DNA of 64,000 nt from Rahnella bonaserana (GTDB lineage: Bacteria > Pseudomonadota > Gammaproteobacteria > Enterobacterales > Enterobacteriaceae), in assembly GCF_019049675.1 (NCBI RefSeq), contig NZ_JAFMOW010000049.1:1-64000 (forward strand). Direction: 5' to 3'. Positions within the stretch are counted from its first letter, which is position 1. The number at the start of each line of letters is the position of its first letter. The notes beneath the pieces were generated by a model. That model was given only the letters and a program-made list of their open reading frames with translations. It searched no databases and was not told where the DNA came from. Below are positions 36,571-46,757 of this stretch, one piece after another. The translations under genes and the position numbers were made by a program.

Positions 36571-36978
36571 AAGCATGCCACTCATAGGTTTCAACGATTT
36601 CTTTGAAAAGAGGAAATCGCACTGATTTGATGAAAATATACTACGCGCTTAATGCCGTTGGCAGCGTCAGCCAGGCGAATTAACGGCTTTTTTTGTCAGA
36701 GTTTGACCGAGATCTAACTTTCAGTATGGTAAATTCTGTTCAGTTTTGTCATAAAATTACAGGATGTTGTGGGTTTTAACAGCACCTGAGAGACTTATGA
36801 TAAAAATAAGGTTTTCCGCAGAGTTATTACCTTGTCAGATCGTGGTTTACGGCTCACGGGCAATCAGAGTACATTGTTGCTGAAATAAAATTACAATATG
36901 TACCCGGGATAATTCGAGTTGCAGCTCACGCGGAGCAACCAGAAATATGTCAGGTATTCCTGCATTGAGGAGAAGAAC
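36571..36978. promoter_or_regulatory. hexR-zwf divergent control region with two HexR sites
   Basis: TGTCATAAAATTACA (36747-36761) and TGAAATAAAATTACA (36881-36895) both match the HexR consensus well, especially in the right half-site. The 408-bp region contains no gene. Confidence 0.75.
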
Positions 36979-38454
36979 ATGGCGGTAACTCAGACAGCCC
37001 AGGCTTGTGATCTGGTAATTTTCGGTGCGAAAGGCGATCTTGCGCGCCGTAAGCTGTTGCCTTCCCTGTATCAGTTAGAGAAAGCGGGTCACATTCACCC
37101 GGATACCCGCATTATCGGTGTCGGACGTGCGGAATGGGACAAAGCGGCCTATACCGAAGTGGTCAAAGAAGCACTGACCACCTTCATGAAAGAAAAAATT
37201 GATCCGGAACTGTGGGACAAACTCAGTGCCCGTCTTGATTTCTGTAACCTTGATGTCAATGATCTGAAGCATTTCAAAGTGTTGGGCAAGATGCTTGACC
37301 AGAAAAATCGTGCCACCATTAACTACTTTGCGATTGCACCAAGCCACTTTGGTGCGATCTGCCGTGGTCTGGGTGAAGCCGGGCTGAACAAAGAACCTGC
37401 GCGCGTCGTAATGGAAAAACCGCTCGGCCACTCGCTGGAGTCGTCTCAGGTTATCAACGATCAGGTCGCTGAATATTTCGCCGAATCTCAGGTTTACCGT
37501 ATCGACCATTATCTGGGTAAAGAAACGGTACTGAACCTGCTGGCGCTGCGCTTCGCCAACAACCTGTTCGCCAGCAACTGGGATAACCGCACTATCGATC
37601 ACGTGCAGATCACCGTTGCTGAAGAAGTGGGTATCGAAGGCCGCTGGGGTTACTTCGATGATGCGGGTCAGATGCGTGACATGATCCAGAACCACTTGCT
37701 GCAAATTCTGACCATGATCGCCATGTCCCCACCGGCGGATCTGAGCACCGACCGTATCCGTGATGAGAAAGTGAAAGTATTGCGCTCGCTGCGCCGTATC
37801 GATCAGTCTAACGTGCGTGAAAACACCGTACGCGGTCAGTACACAGCCGGTTTCGTACAGGGCAAAAAAGTCCCAGGCTATCTTGAAGAAGAAGGCGCGA
37901 AGAAAACCAGCAGCACCGAAACATTCGTGTCTATCCGCGTGGATATCGACAACTGGCAGTGGGCGGGTGTGCCGTTCTACCTGCGTACCGGTAAACGTCT
38001 ACCGACAAAATGTTCAGAAGTTGTGGTGTATTTCAAGAGCCCGGCACTGAACCTGTTCCGTGATTCTTACCAGCAGTTGCCGCAGAACAAACTGACGATT
38101 CGTCTGCAACCGGACGAAGGTATCGAGATCGAAGTACTGAACAAAGTACCGGGTCTGGAGCATAAACACCGTCTGCAAACCACCAAGCTGGATCTGAGCT
38201 TCACTGAAACCTTCAATGAACAGCACATTGCCGATGCTTACGAGCGTCTTCTGCTGGAGACCATGCGTGGCATCCAGGCACTGTTTGTGCGTCGTGACGA
38301 AGTTGAAGAAGCCTGGAAATGGGTCGATTCCATCATGAACGCATGGGCTGCAGAAAGCGAAGCACCAAAACCGTATCAGTCCGGGACATGGGGGCCGGTG
38401 GCTTCTGTGGCGATGATCACCCGCGACGGCCGTTCCTGGAACGAGTTTGAATAA
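36979..38454 (+). CDS. zwf: Glucose-6-phosphate 1-dehydrogenase
   Basis: The first enzyme of the oxidative pentose phosphate and Entner-Doudoroff routes; it makes 6-phosphogluconolactone and NADPH. The product is 491 aa. The nucleotide-binding segment [20 protein letters not shown] is at the N-terminus, and the active-site motif [11 protein letters not shown] lies near 175-185. GAGGAG upstream sets the ATG at 36979; the open frame starts at 36919. It is regulated by HexR. Confidence 0.97.
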   Translation: MAVTQTAQACDLVIFGAKGDLARRKLLPSLYQLEKAGHIHPDTRIIGVGRAEWDKAAYTEVVKEALTTFMKEKIDPELWDKLSARLDFCNLDVNDLKHFKVLGKMLDQKNRATINYFAIAPSHFGAICRGLGEAGLNKEPARVVMEKPLGHSLESSQVINDQVAEYFAESQVYRIDHYLGKETVLNLLALRFANNLFASNWDNRTIDHVQITVAEEVGIEGRWGYFDDAGQMRDMIQNHLLQILTMIAMSPPADLSTDRIRDEKVKVLRSLRRIDQSNVRENTVRGQYTAGFVQGKKVPGYLEEEGAKKTSSTETFVSIRVDIDNWQWAGVPFYLRTGKRLPTKCSEVVVYFKSPALNLFRDSYQQLPQNKLTIRLQPDEGIEIEVLNKVPGLEHKHRLQTTKLDLSFTETFNEQHIADAYERLLLETMRGIQALFVRRDEVEEAWKWVDSIMNAWAAESEAPKPYQSGTWGPVASVAMITRDGRSWNEFE

Positions 38455-38474
38455 CGAATAATTTATTGAGTCAT

Positions 38475-38602
38475 TACTCCCCAAAATGTTTGAGGTTGCA
38501 GCAAGGCGGCAAGTGAGTGAGTCCCGATGAGCTGACATGAGTCAGTGATTCGGGTGAACAAATGTAGCCAACGCCGCTGCGGCTTCAGACATGACGGGGA
38601 GG
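38475..38602. repeat. ERIC element between zwf and eda
   Basis: About 128 bp with the ERIC core (GTGAGTCCCGATGAGCTGAC, then ATGAGTCAGTGATTCGGGTGA) and GGTTGCAGCAAGGCGGCAAG to its left. The ends TTACTCCCC and GGGGAGGGTA are inverted. It occupies the position where E. coli carries edd. Confidence 0.8.
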
Positions 38603-38728
38603 GTAGTATCGTCCAATCGGGTGTGGTCGGTTTCCAGTAATTTCTTCTTTCTGAAAAAATTACTGGACCCTGTGGCAGGGGCGCGCCATCAATCACAACG
38701 GTGCCTGCGGGCATGAATGGAGAACAAG

Positions 38729-39376
38729 ATGAAAAACTGGAAAACAAGCGCGGAACAAATTCTGACCTCAGGGCCGGTCGTTCCTGTGATTGTTATCAAT
38801 AAACTGGAACATGCCGTTCCGCTGGCCAAAGCACTGGTTGCCGGTGGTGTGCGCGTTCTGGAAGTCACCTTACGTACCCCGTGTGCGATGGATGCGATCC
38901 GTGCGATTGCCAAAGAAGTGCCCGAAGCCATTATTGGCGCAGGGACAGTGCTCAATCCAGAACAACTGGCCGAAGTGACCGAAGCCGGTGCGCAGTTCGC
39001 GATTAGCCCGGGCCTGACTGATGCGTTGCTCAAAGCGGCTAATGCAGGTTCGATTCCGCTGATCCCAGGCATTTGCACCGTTTCGGAACTGATGATGGGT
39101 CTGGATGCGGGTCTGCGTGAATTCAAATTCTTCCCGGCTGAAGCCAACGGCGGCGTGAAAGCGTTGCAGGCGATTGCAGGTCCGTTCCCGCAGGTGCGTT
39201 TCTGCCCGACCGGTGGCATTTCACCGGCTAACTACCGTGATTATCTGGCGCTGAAAAGCGTGCTGTGTATCGGTGGATCCTGGCTGGTGCCAGCCGACGC
39301 GCTGGAAAGCGGCGATTACGCGCGCATTACAGAACTGGCGAAAGAAGCCGTTGCTGGTGCGGGCGCAGCAGTCTGA
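38729..39376 (+). CDS. eda: KDPG/KHG aldolase
   Basis: Cleaves 2-keto-3-deoxy-6-phosphogluconate to pyruvate and glyceraldehyde-3-phosphate, and also splits 4-hydroxy-2-oxoglutarate. The product is 215 aa. The catalytic Glu is in VLEVTLRTP and the Schiff-base Lys in [12 protein letters not shown] near 133. GGAGAACAAG precedes the ATG at 38729. No edd gene is present next to it, so its role here may be in hexuronate degradation or oxaloacetate turnover unless edd is elsewhere. Confidence 0.97.
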   Translation: MKNWKTSAEQILTSGPVVPVIVINKLEHAVPLAKALVAGGVRVLEVTLRTPCAMDAIRAIAKEVPEAIIGAGTVLNPEQLAEVTEAGAQFAISPGLTDALLKAANAGSIPLIPGICTVSELMMGLDAGLREFKFFPAEANGGVKALQAIAGPFPQVRFCPTGGISPANYRDYLALKSVLCIGGSWLVPADALESGDYARITELAKEAVAGAGAAV

Positions 39377-39397
39377 GTTGACGTTTTGAAATATAAA

Positions 39398-39420
39398 AAA
39401 CCTCCCGCGGGAGGTTTTTT
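39398..39420. terminator. Terminator after eda
   Basis: A perfect palindrome (AAACCTCCCG and CGGGAGGTTT, 39398-39417) flanked by A and T runs. It serves eda and the convergent ridA-family gene. Confidence 0.88.
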
Positions 39421-39439
39421 TATGTCTGAAATTCGGCGA

Positions 39440-39784
39440 TTAACGTGCAGCGATAATCTTGATTTCAATTTTGTATTTCGGGTTCATCAGATTAGCCTGC
39501 ACGGTGCAGCGCACGGGTGCATTGCCCGGCGATACCCACGCGTCCCATGCTTCGTTCATGGCCGGGAAGTCTTCTTTATTCACCAGGAACAGGGTGGCAT
39601 CCAGAATTTTGCTTTTGTCTGAGCCCGCTTCAGTCAGCGCTGCATCGATAATCGCCAGCGTTTCTGCAGTCTGATCTTTCGCATTCGCGTCCAGATTTTC
39701 CGGTACCGCAGTGTAATAAATGGTGTCGTTATGGATAACGATGTCGGACATCCGTGGCTCAGGGCGGATACGTTCGATGGTCAT
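39440..39784 (-). CDS. yoaB: RidA-family protein YoaB
   Basis: A 114-aa trimeric Rid (YjgF/UK114) family protein, closely similar to E. coli YoaB (PENLDANA, NAPVRCTVQANLMNPKYKIEIKI). The Arg before CTVQA corresponds to the Arg needed for imine hydrolysis in RidA. YoaB itself has no settled role. As in E. coli it is divergent from yoaA. Confidence 0.93.
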   Translation of the reverse strand: MTIERIRPEPRMSDIVIHNDTIYYTAVPENLDANAKDQTAETLAIIDAALTEAGSDKSKILDATLFLVNKEDFPAMNEAWDAWVSPGNAPVRCTVQANLMNPKYKIEIKIIAAR

Positions 39785-39927
39785 TTTTTTAGCTCCAGTT
39801 AGTCACATACTTATGATGGCGCTAAGGGTATCACAAAGGATGAATACGTTGGATTGGCAGATGACGGTGGTAGTGAAGCCAAGGGATTGGCATAATCACT
39901 GCTGATCCGTACAGGTAGAGAGACAGA

Positions 39928-41841
39928 GTGACAGACGATTTCGCAACAGACGGCGCACTGGCGCAGAAAATTGAAGGTTTTAAACCCCGTGAACCTCAGC
40001 GTCTGATGGCGCAGGCTGTGAGTAAAGCCATCAGTGGTAAGCAAGGGCTGGTGGTTGAAGCCGGTACAGGTACCGGTAAAACCTATGCGTATCTTGCCCC
40101 GGCACTGCGTTCCGGCAAAAAAGTCATTATCTCCACCGGTTCAAAAAACTTACAGGATCAGCTGTATTCCCGCGATTTACCTAAAGTTGCCAGTGCGCTG
40201 AATTTCAAAGGCCGTCTGGCGCTGCTTAAAGGGCGCTCAAACTACCTGTGTCTGGAGCGTCTGGAGCAGCAATCGCTCTCCGGCGGCGATCTCGCCAGTC
40301 AGGCGCTCAGCGAACTGGCACATCTGCGTCACTGGTCAAGCAGCACTGAAGAAGGTGATATCAGCACCTGCAACGTGGTGCCGGAAGACAGTTTTGTCTG
40401 GCCACTGGTGACCAGTACCAACGATAACTGTCTCGGTAGTGACTGTCCGCTGTATAAAGAATGCTTTGTCGTAAAAGCCCGTCGCAAGGCGATGGATGCC
40501 GACGTGGTAGTCGTTAACCATCACCTGTTTATGGCGGATATGGTGGTGAAAGAGAGCGGCTTCGGTGAACTGATTCCTGAAGCGGATGTCATGATTTTCG
40601 ACGAAGCCCATCAGATCCCCGATATCGCCAGCCAGTATTTTGGTCAGCAGGTGACCAGCCGTCAGTTGCTCGATATGGCGAAAGACATCACGATCGCTTA
40701 TCGCACGGAAGTACGTGACTCGGTGCAGCTACAGAAAAGCGCCGACCGCCTGAGTCAGAGCACGATGGATTTTCGTCTGGCGCTTGGCGAACCGGGTTTT
40801 CGTGGCAATCTGCGCGATGTGCTTAATCAGCCCGCGATTCAACGCGCGCTGTTATTACTCGATGACGCGCTGGAGCTTTGTTATGACGTAGTGAAATTGT
40901 CACTCGGACGTTCTGCGCTGCTGGATGCTGCATTTGAACGCGCGACACTCTACCGCAACCGGCTGAAACGCCTGAAAGATGTGTCCATACCCGGTTACAG
41001 TTACTGGTATGAATGCAACTCGCGCCATTTCGTACTGGCGCTGACGCCGTTATCCGTGACCGATAAATTCAGCGAAATGATGAAAGAGAAGCCGGGCGCG
41101 TGGATTTTCACCTCGGCGACGCTTTCGGTGAACGATCAGTTGCATCATTTTACCGAACGCCTCGGACTGGATGAGGCCGAAACGCTGCTGCTGCCCAGTC
41201 CGTTTGATTACGCCAAACAGGCACTTTTGTGCGTGCCGCGCTTTTTGCCAGAATCGAACGTCAACGGCAGTTCTAAACAACTGGCGCGCATGTTGCGTCC
41301 GCTGATTGAAGCTAACAAAGGCCGCTGCTTTTTCCTGTGTACTTCTCACAAAATGATGCGCGAACTGGCCGAGGAATTCAGGGCCAGCCTGACGTTGCCG
41401 GTTTTATTGCAGGGCGAAACCAGTAAAGGCCAGCTTCTGGCGCAGTTTGTCGAAGCCGGTAACGCCTTGCTGGTCGCGACCAGCAGTTTCTGGGAAGGCG
41501 TGGATGTGCGGGGTGATGCGCTGTCCTGCGTCATTATCGATAAGCTGCCGTTCACTTCGCCTGACGATCCGCTGCTTAAAGCTCGGATTGAAGATTGTCG
41601 TCTGCGCGGCGGAGACCCTTTCAATGACGTACAATTACCGGATGCGGTGATCACGCTGAAACAGGGGGTCGGGCGTTTGATCCGTGATACCTCTGACCGG
41701 GGTGTAATGGTGATTTGCGATAACCGGCTGGTCATGCGGCCTTATGGCGAAGTTTTCCTCAACAGTTTGCCGCCGACGCCGCGCACGCGTGATCTGGCAC
41801 AAGCGATCCGATTTTTACAGGATGTCGAAGAGCAGAAATAG
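39928..41841 (+). CDS. yoaA: DinG-family ATP-dependent DNA helicase YoaA
   Basis: An XPD/DinG-like superfamily 2 helicase of 637 aa, linked in E. coli to repair of replication forks together with HolC. Walker A is VVEAGTGTGKTYAYL near 47-61. Four cysteines (in NYLCLE, DNCLGSDC and KECFVV) form the expected iron-sulfur cluster. DEAH is in FDEAHQIPD. The late motif is GVGRLIRDTSDRG. Translation begins at GTG. A complete ERIC element follows. Confidence 0.93.
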   Translation: MTDDFATDGALAQKIEGFKPREPQRLMAQAVSKAISGKQGLVVEAGTGTGKTYAYLAPALRSGKKVIISTGSKNLQDQLYSRDLPKVASALNFKGRLALLKGRSNYLCLERLEQQSLSGGDLASQALSELAHLRHWSSSTEEGDISTCNVVPEDSFVWPLVTSTNDNCLGSDCPLYKECFVVKARRKAMDADVVVVNHHLFMADMVVKESGFGELIPEADVMIFDEAHQIPDIASQYFGQQVTSRQLLDMAKDITIAYRTEVRDSVQLQKSADRLSQSTMDFRLALGEPGFRGNLRDVLNQPAIQRALLLLDDALELCYDVVKLSLGRSALLDAAFERATLYRNRLKRLKDVSIPGYSYWYECNSRHFVLALTPLSVTDKFSEMMKEKPGAWIFTSATLSVNDQLHHFTERLGLDEAETLLLPSPFDYAKQALLCVPRFLPESNVNGSSKQLARMLRPLIEANKGRCFFLCTSHKMMRELAEEFRASLTLPVLLQGETSKGQLLAQFVEAGNALLVATSSFWEGVDVRGDALSCVIIDKLPFTSPDDPLLKARIEDCRLRGGDPFNDVQLPDAVITLKQGVGRLIRDTSDRGVMVICDNRLVMRPYGEVFLNSLPPTPRTRDLAQAIRFLQDVEEQK

Positions 41842-41881
41842 CCCTTTGTTTATGCTAAGATGCCGCCCCGAAAAAGGTTCT

Positions 41882-42009
41882 TATACCCGTTATATTTCAG
41901 GTTGCAGATGCGTTGACTGCGCTCACTCACCCCCAGACACTTAGTTATCTAAGTTCCAGGGAATTCACGAGTTTGCCGCCTTCCTGCAACCCGACGTATT
42001 TTGGGTATA
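41882..42009. repeat. Complete ERIC element
   Basis: A 128-bp element with exact terminal inverted repeats TATACCC (41882-41888) and GGGTATA (42003-42009). The central ERIC palindrome has CTCACCCCCAGACACTTAG on one side and TATCTAAGTTCCAGGG on the other. It lies between yoaA and tsaB and could fold in the transcript. Confidence 0.92.
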
Positions 42010-42039
42010 ACTTATTAATTTCCCCGCCTGAGGTCTGGC

Positions 42040-42741
42040 ATGTCCACGCGAATTTTAGCAATTGATACGGCAACAGAAGCCTGTTCGGTTGCGCTTTATA
42101 ATCAGGGCGAAACACTCGCTCATTTTGAACTCTGTGCCCGCGAGCATACCCAGCGCATTTTGCCGCTGGTTCAGCAAATTCTCGCCGAAGCAGGACTTTC
42201 CCTGACTCAGCTCGACGCGCTGGCTTTTGGCCGCGGTCCGGGCAGTTTTACCGGCGTGCGTATCGGTATCGGTATGGCTCAGGGATTATCACTGGGCGCG
42301 GAACTGCCTTTGCTGCCAGTGTCTACGCTACAGACGATGGCGCAGGGCGCGTATCGTCTGACCGGTGCAAATAACGTTCTTGCAGCCATTGATGCCCGCA
42401 TGGGTGAAGTGTACTGGGGTGAATTCAGCCGCAATGCGCAGGGCGACTGGAGCGGTGAAGAGACCGAAAAAGTCATCAAACCGGAACAGCTTCTGGCGCG
42501 CGCCGCGGAATTATCTGGCCGTTTTGCGACGGTAGGAACCGGCTGGGAGACTTATCCTCATCTGTTAGGTGAATCTCCAGTCGCTGAATTATTTGATGGC
42601 AAAATGTTACTGCCACATGCGGAAGATATGCTGCCGCTGGCGCTCCAGCTCTGGGAGAATGGCGTCCGTGTTAATCCGGAAGATGCGGAACCGACTTACC
42701 TGCGCAACGAGGTGACGTGGAAAAAACTGCCAGGCCGATGA
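42040..42741 (+). CDS. tsaB: tRNA t6A37 threonylcarbamoyltransferase complex subunit TsaB
   Basis: Partner of TsaD and TsaE in making N6-threonylcarbamoyl-A37 in tRNAs that read ANN codons. The product is 233 aa of the ASKHA fold, starting [19 protein letters not shown], with [24 protein letters not shown] as a conserved block. It is the only member of the complex in this window. It lies in the conserved yoaA-tsaB-slp-fadD order. Confidence 0.96.
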   Translation: MSTRILAIDTATEACSVALYNQGETLAHFELCAREHTQRILPLVQQILAEAGLSLTQLDALAFGRGPGSFTGVRIGIGMAQGLSLGAELPLLPVSTLQTMAQGAYRLTGANNVLAAIDARMGEVYWGEFSRNAQGDWSGEETEKVIKPEQLLARAAELSGRFATVGTGWETYPHLLGESPVAELFDGKMLLPHAEDMLPLALQLWENGVRVNPEDAEPTYLRNEVTWKKLPGR

Positions 42742-42803
42742 GTTATGGCAACTTGTGCATAAAAAAACGGTCAAATTTAAGAGTTTGCACAGGAGTCATC
42801 GTA

Positions 42804-43424
42804 ATGGGTAAGTGGTCTGTTGTTCAGCAGTTATCAGGCAAAACGTGTAAAAGAATGGCGCTGAGTGCGGTTGCACTGAGCGTTCTGGTGTTAACGGGGT
42901 GTGTCACGGTGCCGGATGAAATTCGCGGAACTACGGCAACGCCTCAGATGAATTTACAGGCAGTGCAGGGCGCACCGGGTCTGTACGTCGGTCAGGAATC
43001 ACGTTTTGGCGGCAAAGTGGTCTCCGTGACCAATTTACAAAACAGAACCCGGCTGGAAATCGCTACTGTTCCACTAGATGAAGGTGCTCGCCCGATTTTA
43101 GGTGCGGCATCGCGTGGCCGTATCCTGGCGTACATTAACGGCTTTGTGGATCCGGTGGATTATCGCAATCAACTGGTGACCGTGGTCGGTCCGATTACCG
43201 GTGTGGAGAAAGGCAAAATTGGCCAGACTTCCTATGACTTTGTCACGGTTAACGTCAACAGCTATAAACGCTGGCGTATACAGCAACAGGTAGTGATGCC
43301 TCCGCAGCCGATTGGACCGTGGGGTTACGGCTACGGCGGTCCTTATGATTCATGGGGGCGCGGGTTTGGACCCGGCTGGTATAATACGGCACCCGCACGG
43401 GTCGAAAGCGTCGTCACAGAATAG
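42804..43424 (+). CDS. yeaY: Slp-family outer-membrane lipoprotein (YeaY)
   Basis: A lipoprotein of 206 aa. The ATG at 42804 has AGGAG eight bases upstream. The signal peptide ends in the lipobox VLTGC near residue 31-35. The Slp domain includes [15 protein letters not shown] and [12 protein letters not shown]. The tail is Gly/Trp/Tyr-rich and ends RVESVVTE, like E. coli YeaY. A Pro-rich reading frame continues just beyond the stop in the +1 frame (see findings). The role in E. coli is not settled; the related Slp is stress induced. Confidence 0.92.
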   Translation: MGKWSVVQQLSGKTCKRMALSAVALSVLVLTGCVTVPDEIRGTTATPQMNLQAVQGAPGLYVGQESRFGGKVVSVTNLQNRTRLEIATVPLDEGARPILGAASRGRILAYINGFVDPVDYRNQLVTVVGPITGVEKGKIGQTSYDFVTVNVNSYKRWRIQQQVVMPPQPIGPWGYGYGGPYDSWGRGFGPGWYNTAPARVESVVTE

Positions 43425-43548
43425 ACCGCAATCACCGCACGGAGCACCGCCATCGCATGGCGCACCCCCTCCGGCGGCAATAAAACCGGCTGTGGTACAT
43501 CCTGTTGTGCCACCGCCAAAGAAATAACATTAAGACAAGATCGTTGTT

Positions 43549-43575
43549 AAGGCGGCTTAATTGCCGCCTTTTTTA
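43549..43575 (+). terminator. Terminator after slp-family gene
   Basis: AAGGCGGC (43549-43556) and GCCGCCTT (43563-43570) form a stem with a TTAATT loop, followed by T-rich sequence. Confidence 0.88.
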
Positions 43576-43677
43576 TTGTCATAAAAGTTTGCTACAGAAG
43601 ATTGCCACGGAGGGTTTGGCATTCTAAGGGCGCAGAAAAAGTGACCCGCCTCTCAACCTCGACATTGTTTGAAACGC

Positions 43678-43694
43678 AACTGGTAAGCTGAGTT
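43678..43694. promoter_or_regulatory. Possible FadR operator upstream of fadD
   Basis: AACTGGTAAGCTGAGTT resembles the 17-bp FadR consensus (AnCTGGTCnGACnnGTT type), with a good left half and a weaker right half. It lies about 75-90 bp before the fadD start. FadR itself is encoded at 62399-63121. Confidence 0.4.
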
Positions 43695-43767
43695 AAAATA
43701 TTGTTAAAGACGTGATAAAACTCGTCGAATAGAGACGGCAACAGAACATGATTTCAGGAGTGATACC

Positions 43768-45465
43768 TTGGAAAAGGTTTGGCTAAAACGATATCCGGCA
43801 GATGTTCCTGAGAACATCGATCCTGACCGCTACAGTTCGCTGGTCGAAATGTTTGAAAATTCCGCGCTGCGTTACGCCGACAGTGTGGCATTTATCAACA
43901 TGGGCGAGGCGATGACCTACCGCAAGCTTGAAGAGCGCAGCCGGGCTTTTGCCGCTTATTTGCAAAATGAGCTGGGTTTACAAAAGGGCGACAGGGTCGC
44001 GCTGATGATGCCTAATTTGTTGCAATACCCGATTGCACTCTTTGGCGTTTTGCGCGCAGGCATGGTGGTGGTTAACGTGAATCCGTTGTACACGCCGCGC
44101 GAGCTCGAGCATCAGCTGAATGACAGCGGCGCCAGTGCCATTGTGATTGTATCCAACTTTGCCCATACACTGGAAAAAGTGGTGTACAAAACGCAGGTCA
44201 AACACGTCTTTCTGACCCGTATGGGCGATCAGCTGTCTGCTGCGAAAGGCACGCTGGTCAACTTTGTGGTGAAATATATCAAGCGGCTGGTGCCGAAATA
44301 TCATCTGCCGAATGCGATTTCGTTCCGTACTGCTTTGCAACGCGGGCGTCGTCTGCAATACATCAAACCCGACATCATTAATGACGACCTGGCATTTCTG
44401 CAATATACCGGCGGAACGACCGGTGTGGCAAAGGGCGCGATGCTGACGCACAGAAACATGCAGGCAAACCTCGAACAGGCAAAAGCGGCGTACGCGCCGC
44501 TTTTGCAGCCGGGGCATGAGCTGGTGGTGACAGCACTTCCGCTTTACCATATCTTTGCCCTGACGGTGAACTGCCTGCTGTTCCTCGATCTGGGCGGTAA
44601 GAGCTTGCTTATCACCAATCCGCGCGACGTATCAGGAATGGTCAAAGAGCTGGCCAAATATCCGTTTACCGCCATCAGCGGGGTAAATACCCTGTTTAAT
44701 GCGCTGCTCAATAATGAAGATTTCCGTGAACTGGATTTCTCGACGCTGCGTCTTTCGGTTGGCGGCGGGATGTCTGTGCAGAAATCGGTGGCAGACAAAT
44801 GGGAAAAACTGACCGGTAAGCATCTTCTGGAAGGTTATGGTCTGACGGAGTGTTCACCGTTGGTGGCTGGCAACCCGTACGACTTGAAACATTACAGTGG
44901 CAGCATCGGTTTGCCAGTGCCGTCAACAGAGGTCCGTCTGGTGGATGATAACGGTCACGACGTCGCGCCGGGCGAGCCGGGTGAGTTGTGGGTACGAGGT
45001 CCTCAGGTTATGCTCGGTTACTGGCAGCGACCGTCGGCAACCGATGAGGTGCTAAAAGATGGCTGGTTATCGACGGGCGATATCGTTACAGTGGACGAGC
45101 AGGGCTTCTTGCGGATTGTTGACCGTAAAAAAGACATGATCCTGGTTTCCGGTTTCAATGTTTACCCTAACGAAATTGAAGAGGTAGTTTCACAACACGA
45201 CAAAGTTCTCGAAGTTGCCGCCATTGGTGTGCCAAATGAGTCGTCGGGTGAAATTGTCAAAATTTGCGTGGTGAAAAAAGACCCGTCACTGACCAGCGAA
45301 GAACTCCTGGCGCACTGTCGCCGGTTATTAACCGGTTACAAAGTACCGAAGATAGTCGAGTTCCGTGATGAGTTACCGAAGTCGAATGTCGGTAAAATCC
45401 TCAGACGGGAACTTCGCGACGAGCAGGCAAAACCCAAGGCCGATCCTAAGCAGGATGCAGCATAG
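43768..45465 (+). CDS. fadD: Long-chain fatty-acid-CoA ligase FadD
   Basis: A membrane-associated acyl-CoA synthetase that activates imported long-chain fatty acids through an acyl-AMP. The product is 565 aa. The ATP/AMP motif is [19 protein letters not shown] near 212-230. The FACS motif runs through [20 protein letters not shown] and [19 protein letters not shown] near 430-470. Translation starts at TTG with AGGAG eight bases upstream, as in E. coli fadD. Confidence 0.97.
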   Translation: MEKVWLKRYPADVPENIDPDRYSSLVEMFENSALRYADSVAFINMGEAMTYRKLEERSRAFAAYLQNELGLQKGDRVALMMPNLLQYPIALFGVLRAGMVVVNVNPLYTPRELEHQLNDSGASAIVIVSNFAHTLEKVVYKTQVKHVFLTRMGDQLSAAKGTLVNFVVKYIKRLVPKYHLPNAISFRTALQRGRRLQYIKPDIINDDLAFLQYTGGTTGVAKGAMLTHRNMQANLEQAKAAYAPLLQPGHELVVTALPLYHIFALTVNCLLFLDLGGKSLLITNPRDVSGMVKELAKYPFTAISGVNTLFNALLNNEDFRELDFSTLRLSVGGGMSVQKSVADKWEKLTGKHLLEGYGLTECSPLVAGNPYDLKHYSGSIGLPVPSTEVRLVDDNGHDVAPGEPGELWVRGPQVMLGYWQRPSATDEVLKDGWLSTGDIVTVDEQGFLRIVDRKKDMILVSGFNVYPNEIEEVVSQHDKVLEVAAIGVPNESSGEIVKICVVKKDPSLTSEELLAHCRRLLTGYKVPKIVEFRDELPKSNVGKILRRELRDEQAKPKADPKQDAA

Positions 45466-45562
45466 CGGTTAACACGTTTGTTCAGTGATAGTCAGATTCT
45501 TAACGCCGGCGATGTCCGGCGTTGTCACGTTATAACGCAGTAATGATTAAGAGAATTAAGAT

Positions 45563-46684
45563 TTGAATTATCAGTTGATCACCACTAATGACGCGCTGGA
45601 GCAGGTTTGTCTTCAGGCCAAAGCGCATAGCAAAATTGCGCTGGATACCGAATTTGTTCGCACCCGCACTTATTATCCGCAACTGGGTCTGATCCAGCTT
45701 TTTGACGGCGAACGACTCACTCTTATCGATCCGTTACCGATCACTGCCTGGCAGCCTTTCATTGATTTGCTGGTTAACCAGGATGTCATCAAATTCCTTC
45801 ATGCGGGCAGTGAAGATCTCGAAGTTTTCCTTAATGCTTTTGGCATGATGCCTTCACCTCTGATTGATACGCAGATACTTGCCGCCTTCAGCGGGCGTCC
45901 GCTTTCCTGTGGTTTTGCCCGTCTGGTGGCGGAAACGACCGGCGTAGAGCTGGATAAAAGTGAATCGCGCACTGACTGGATTGCCCGTCCGCTGAGCGAA
46001 AAACAGTGTGTGTATGCGGCTGCTGACGTGTGGTATCTGTTGCCGCTGGCCGATCAGCTGATGCGTGAAACCGAAGAAGCAGGGTGGATGGATGCGGCTC
46101 TGGACGAGTGCCAGGCGCTTTGCCGCCGCCGCAGTGAAGTGCTGCAACCTGAGCTGGCTTATCTGGAAATCGGCAATGCGTTCCAGCTGCGTCCGCGCCA
46201 GTTAGGTTGCCTGAAATTGTTAGCTGCCTGGCGTCTTAATCAGGCGCGTCAGCGCGACCTGGCGGTTAACTTTGTGGTGCGTGAGGAAAATCTCTGGCAG
46301 GTCGCCCGCTATCAGCCGACCTCACTGGGCGAGCTGGAAGCGCTGGGCCTGAGTGGTCCGGAAATCCGCTATCACGGACGCACACTGCTGGCGCTGGTGG
46401 AAGAATCTAATGCGCTGGAAGAATCTGACCTGCCTGCACCGATTTCGAACCTTATCGACCAGGCCGGCTATCGTAAAGTCTTCAAAGACATCAAAGCCCT
46501 GATCCAGACAGTGAGCGAAGAGAGCAAACTCAGCGTTGAATTACTGGCGTCACGTCGTCAGATTAACCAGTTGCTGACTTATCACTGGAAGTTAAAAGAT
46601 AAAGAATCAAAGCCGGAATTAATCAGTGGCTGGCGCGGAAAATTGTTAGCTGAAAGGCTGAATGAAATTCTGAGCAATTATTGA
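45563..46684 (+). CDS. rnd: Ribonuclease D
   Basis: A 3'-5' exoribonuclease that matures tRNA and other stable RNA ends. The product is 373 aa. DEDD-family motifs: LDTEFVRTRTYY (Exo I), HAGSEDLEVF (Exo II) and YAAADVWYLLP (Exo III), followed by an HRDC domain (about 210-290, LNQARQRDLAVNFVV) and a second helical domain. The start codon is TTG, as in E. coli, where it limits expression. Confidence 0.96.
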   Translation: MNYQLITTNDALEQVCLQAKAHSKIALDTEFVRTRTYYPQLGLIQLFDGERLTLIDPLPITAWQPFIDLLVNQDVIKFLHAGSEDLEVFLNAFGMMPSPLIDTQILAAFSGRPLSCGFARLVAETTGVELDKSESRTDWIARPLSEKQCVYAAADVWYLLPLADQLMRETEEAGWMDAALDECQALCRRRSEVLQPELAYLEIGNAFQLRPRQLGCLKLLAAWRLNQARQRDLAVNFVVREENLWQVARYQPTSLGELEALGLSGPEIRYHGRTLLALVEESNALEESDLPAPISNLIDQAGYRKVFKDIKALIQTVSEESKLSVELLASRRQINQLLTYHWKLKDKESKPELISGWRGKLLAERLNEILSNY

Positions 46685-46723
46685 TTACTTCGTTATGAAC
46701 GATAAGTGAATCCATGAGTGAAT

Positions 46724-46757
46724 AAAAAGAGCGGGCTAATATCCCGCTCTTTTTTTA
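46724..46757 (+). terminator. Terminator after rnd
   Basis: AAAAAGAGCGGG and CCCGCTCTTTTT form a 12-bp stem with a 7-nt loop and a T7 tract, about 40 bp past the rnd stop. Confidence 0.9.
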
